Part shown: positions 7,490 to 7,635 of the stretch, piece by piece
How positions within the stretch are numbered: position 1 is the first letter of the stretch
Layout of the letters: every line of letters starts with the position of its first letter
Assembly (NCBI GenBank): GCA_020445165.1
Contig: JAGRHE010000134.1
Coordinates: forward strand, 1-7,635
Origin: Gammaproteobacteria bacterium
Lineage (GTDB): Bacteria > Pseudomonadota > Gammaproteobacteria > Chromatiales > Sedimenticolaceae
DNA length: 7,635 nt
Reading direction: 5' to 3'
Made by a program: the position numbers and the translations under genes
The notes under the pieces: model-generated
Seen by the model: only the letters and a program-made list of their open reading frames with translations
Database searches by the model: none
What the model was told of the DNA's origin: nothing

Positions 7490-7538
7490 ATTGTTAGCCC
7501 ATTGTTCGCTAAAACAATGATTTGGCTGCGTTTGTTCG
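7490..7538 (+). promoter_or_regulatory. Cluster of ATTGTT motifs, possible operator
   Basis: ATTGTTAG (7490) and ATTGTTCG (7501) are direct repeats 11 nt apart. CATTGTT (7500-7506) and AACAATG (7513-7519) form a perfect 7-bp inverted repeat around CGCTAA, and TTTGTTCG recurs at 7531. The spacing of about one helical turn, just downstream of the promoter candidate, suggests a protein-binding site or leader hairpin. No regulator is identified. Confidence 0.35.
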
Positions 7539-7556
7539 AGTAACGCCATCAAGAAA

Positions 7557-7579
7557 GGGCAGGCCCCAGGTGGCCGCCC
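7557..7579 (+). other. Leader hairpin before the gene at 7605
   Basis: GGGC-(A bulge)-GGCC pairs with GGCC-GCCC across a 6-nt loop, giving 8 bp ending 13 nt before the ribosome-binding site GGAGG (7593-7597). It could influence mRNA stability or translation. There is no T run, so it is not a terminator. Confidence 0.4.
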
Positions 7580-7604
7580 GTGGAATGACCCCGGAGGTTA
7601 TCGC

Positions 7605-7635
7605 ATGATCAAGCCCGTCGGCTCCGACAAACTGC
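7605..7635 (+). CDS. sat: 5' end of a gene, probably sulfate adenylyltransferase (ATP sulfurylase)
   Basis: ATG 7605 has a strong GGAGG (7593-7597) 7 nt upstream, and ten codons (MIKPVGSDKL) are visible before the window ends. From memory this resembles the N-terminus of the dissimilatory-type Sat of purple sulfur and other sulfur-oxidising Gammaproteobacteria. There the enzyme makes ATP and sulfate from APS and pyrophosphate in the last step of sulfite oxidation. The identification rests on ten residues only and no search was possible. The start itself is well supported; the name is tentative. A private leader with promoter, repeats and a hairpin sets it apart from pyrF. Confidence 0.5.
   Translation, partial: MIKPVGSDKL

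Overview
The window is GC-rich, densely coding DNA that looks like a gammaproteobacterial chromosome. Three things point that way: dnaJ followed by dapB, a lapA-lapB-pyrF block whose LapB resembles the E. coli protein almost segment by segment, and a REP-like intergenic palindrome. The last ten codons match, from memory, the start of the ATP sulfurylase (Sat) of sulfur-oxidising Gammaproteobacteria. That would suggest a Chromatiales-like sulfur oxidiser, but this is inference from a very short stretch.

Layout. Positions 2-802 hold the C-terminal two thirds of dnaJ (plus strand, cut by the window edge). dapB follows at 878-1681, then a small predicted lipoprotein gene overlapping its 3' end (about 1662-2177). 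An intergenic stretch carries a double-hairpin REP-like element (2231-2276) and the minus-strand terminator of mscL (2341-2369). Three minus-strand genes come next, read from right to left: a short-chain dehydrogenase/reductase (3961-3248), an unrecognised 104-residue protein 11 nt behind it (3236-2922), and mscL (2822-2391). Across a 158-nt divergent spacer lies a plus-strand fliK-like gene (4120-5070) with one good and one weaker sigma-54-type promoter match in front of it. Then come lapA (5177-5464), lapB (5469-6638) and pyrF (6657-7367), with an extended -10 promoter before lapA and an intrinsic terminator after pyrF (7380-7408). An AT-richer leader of about 200 nt leads into the start of the next gene, at 7605, tentatively sat.

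Function. Most of the window is housekeeping: protein folding (DnaJ), lysine/diaminopimelate synthesis (DapB), osmotic safety valve (MscL), control of LPS synthesis at the inner membrane (LapA/LapB) and UMP synthesis (PyrF). The accessory part is the middle: an orphan flagellar hook-length-control-type gene away from any visible flagellar cluster, next to an SDR that lacks the usual catalytic serine and a linked small unknown gene. I see no mobile element, CRISPR array, tRNA or rRNA, and no convincing new multi-gene system. The best leads are the fliK/sigma-54 pairing, the Ser-less SDR and the repeat-rich leader at the right end.
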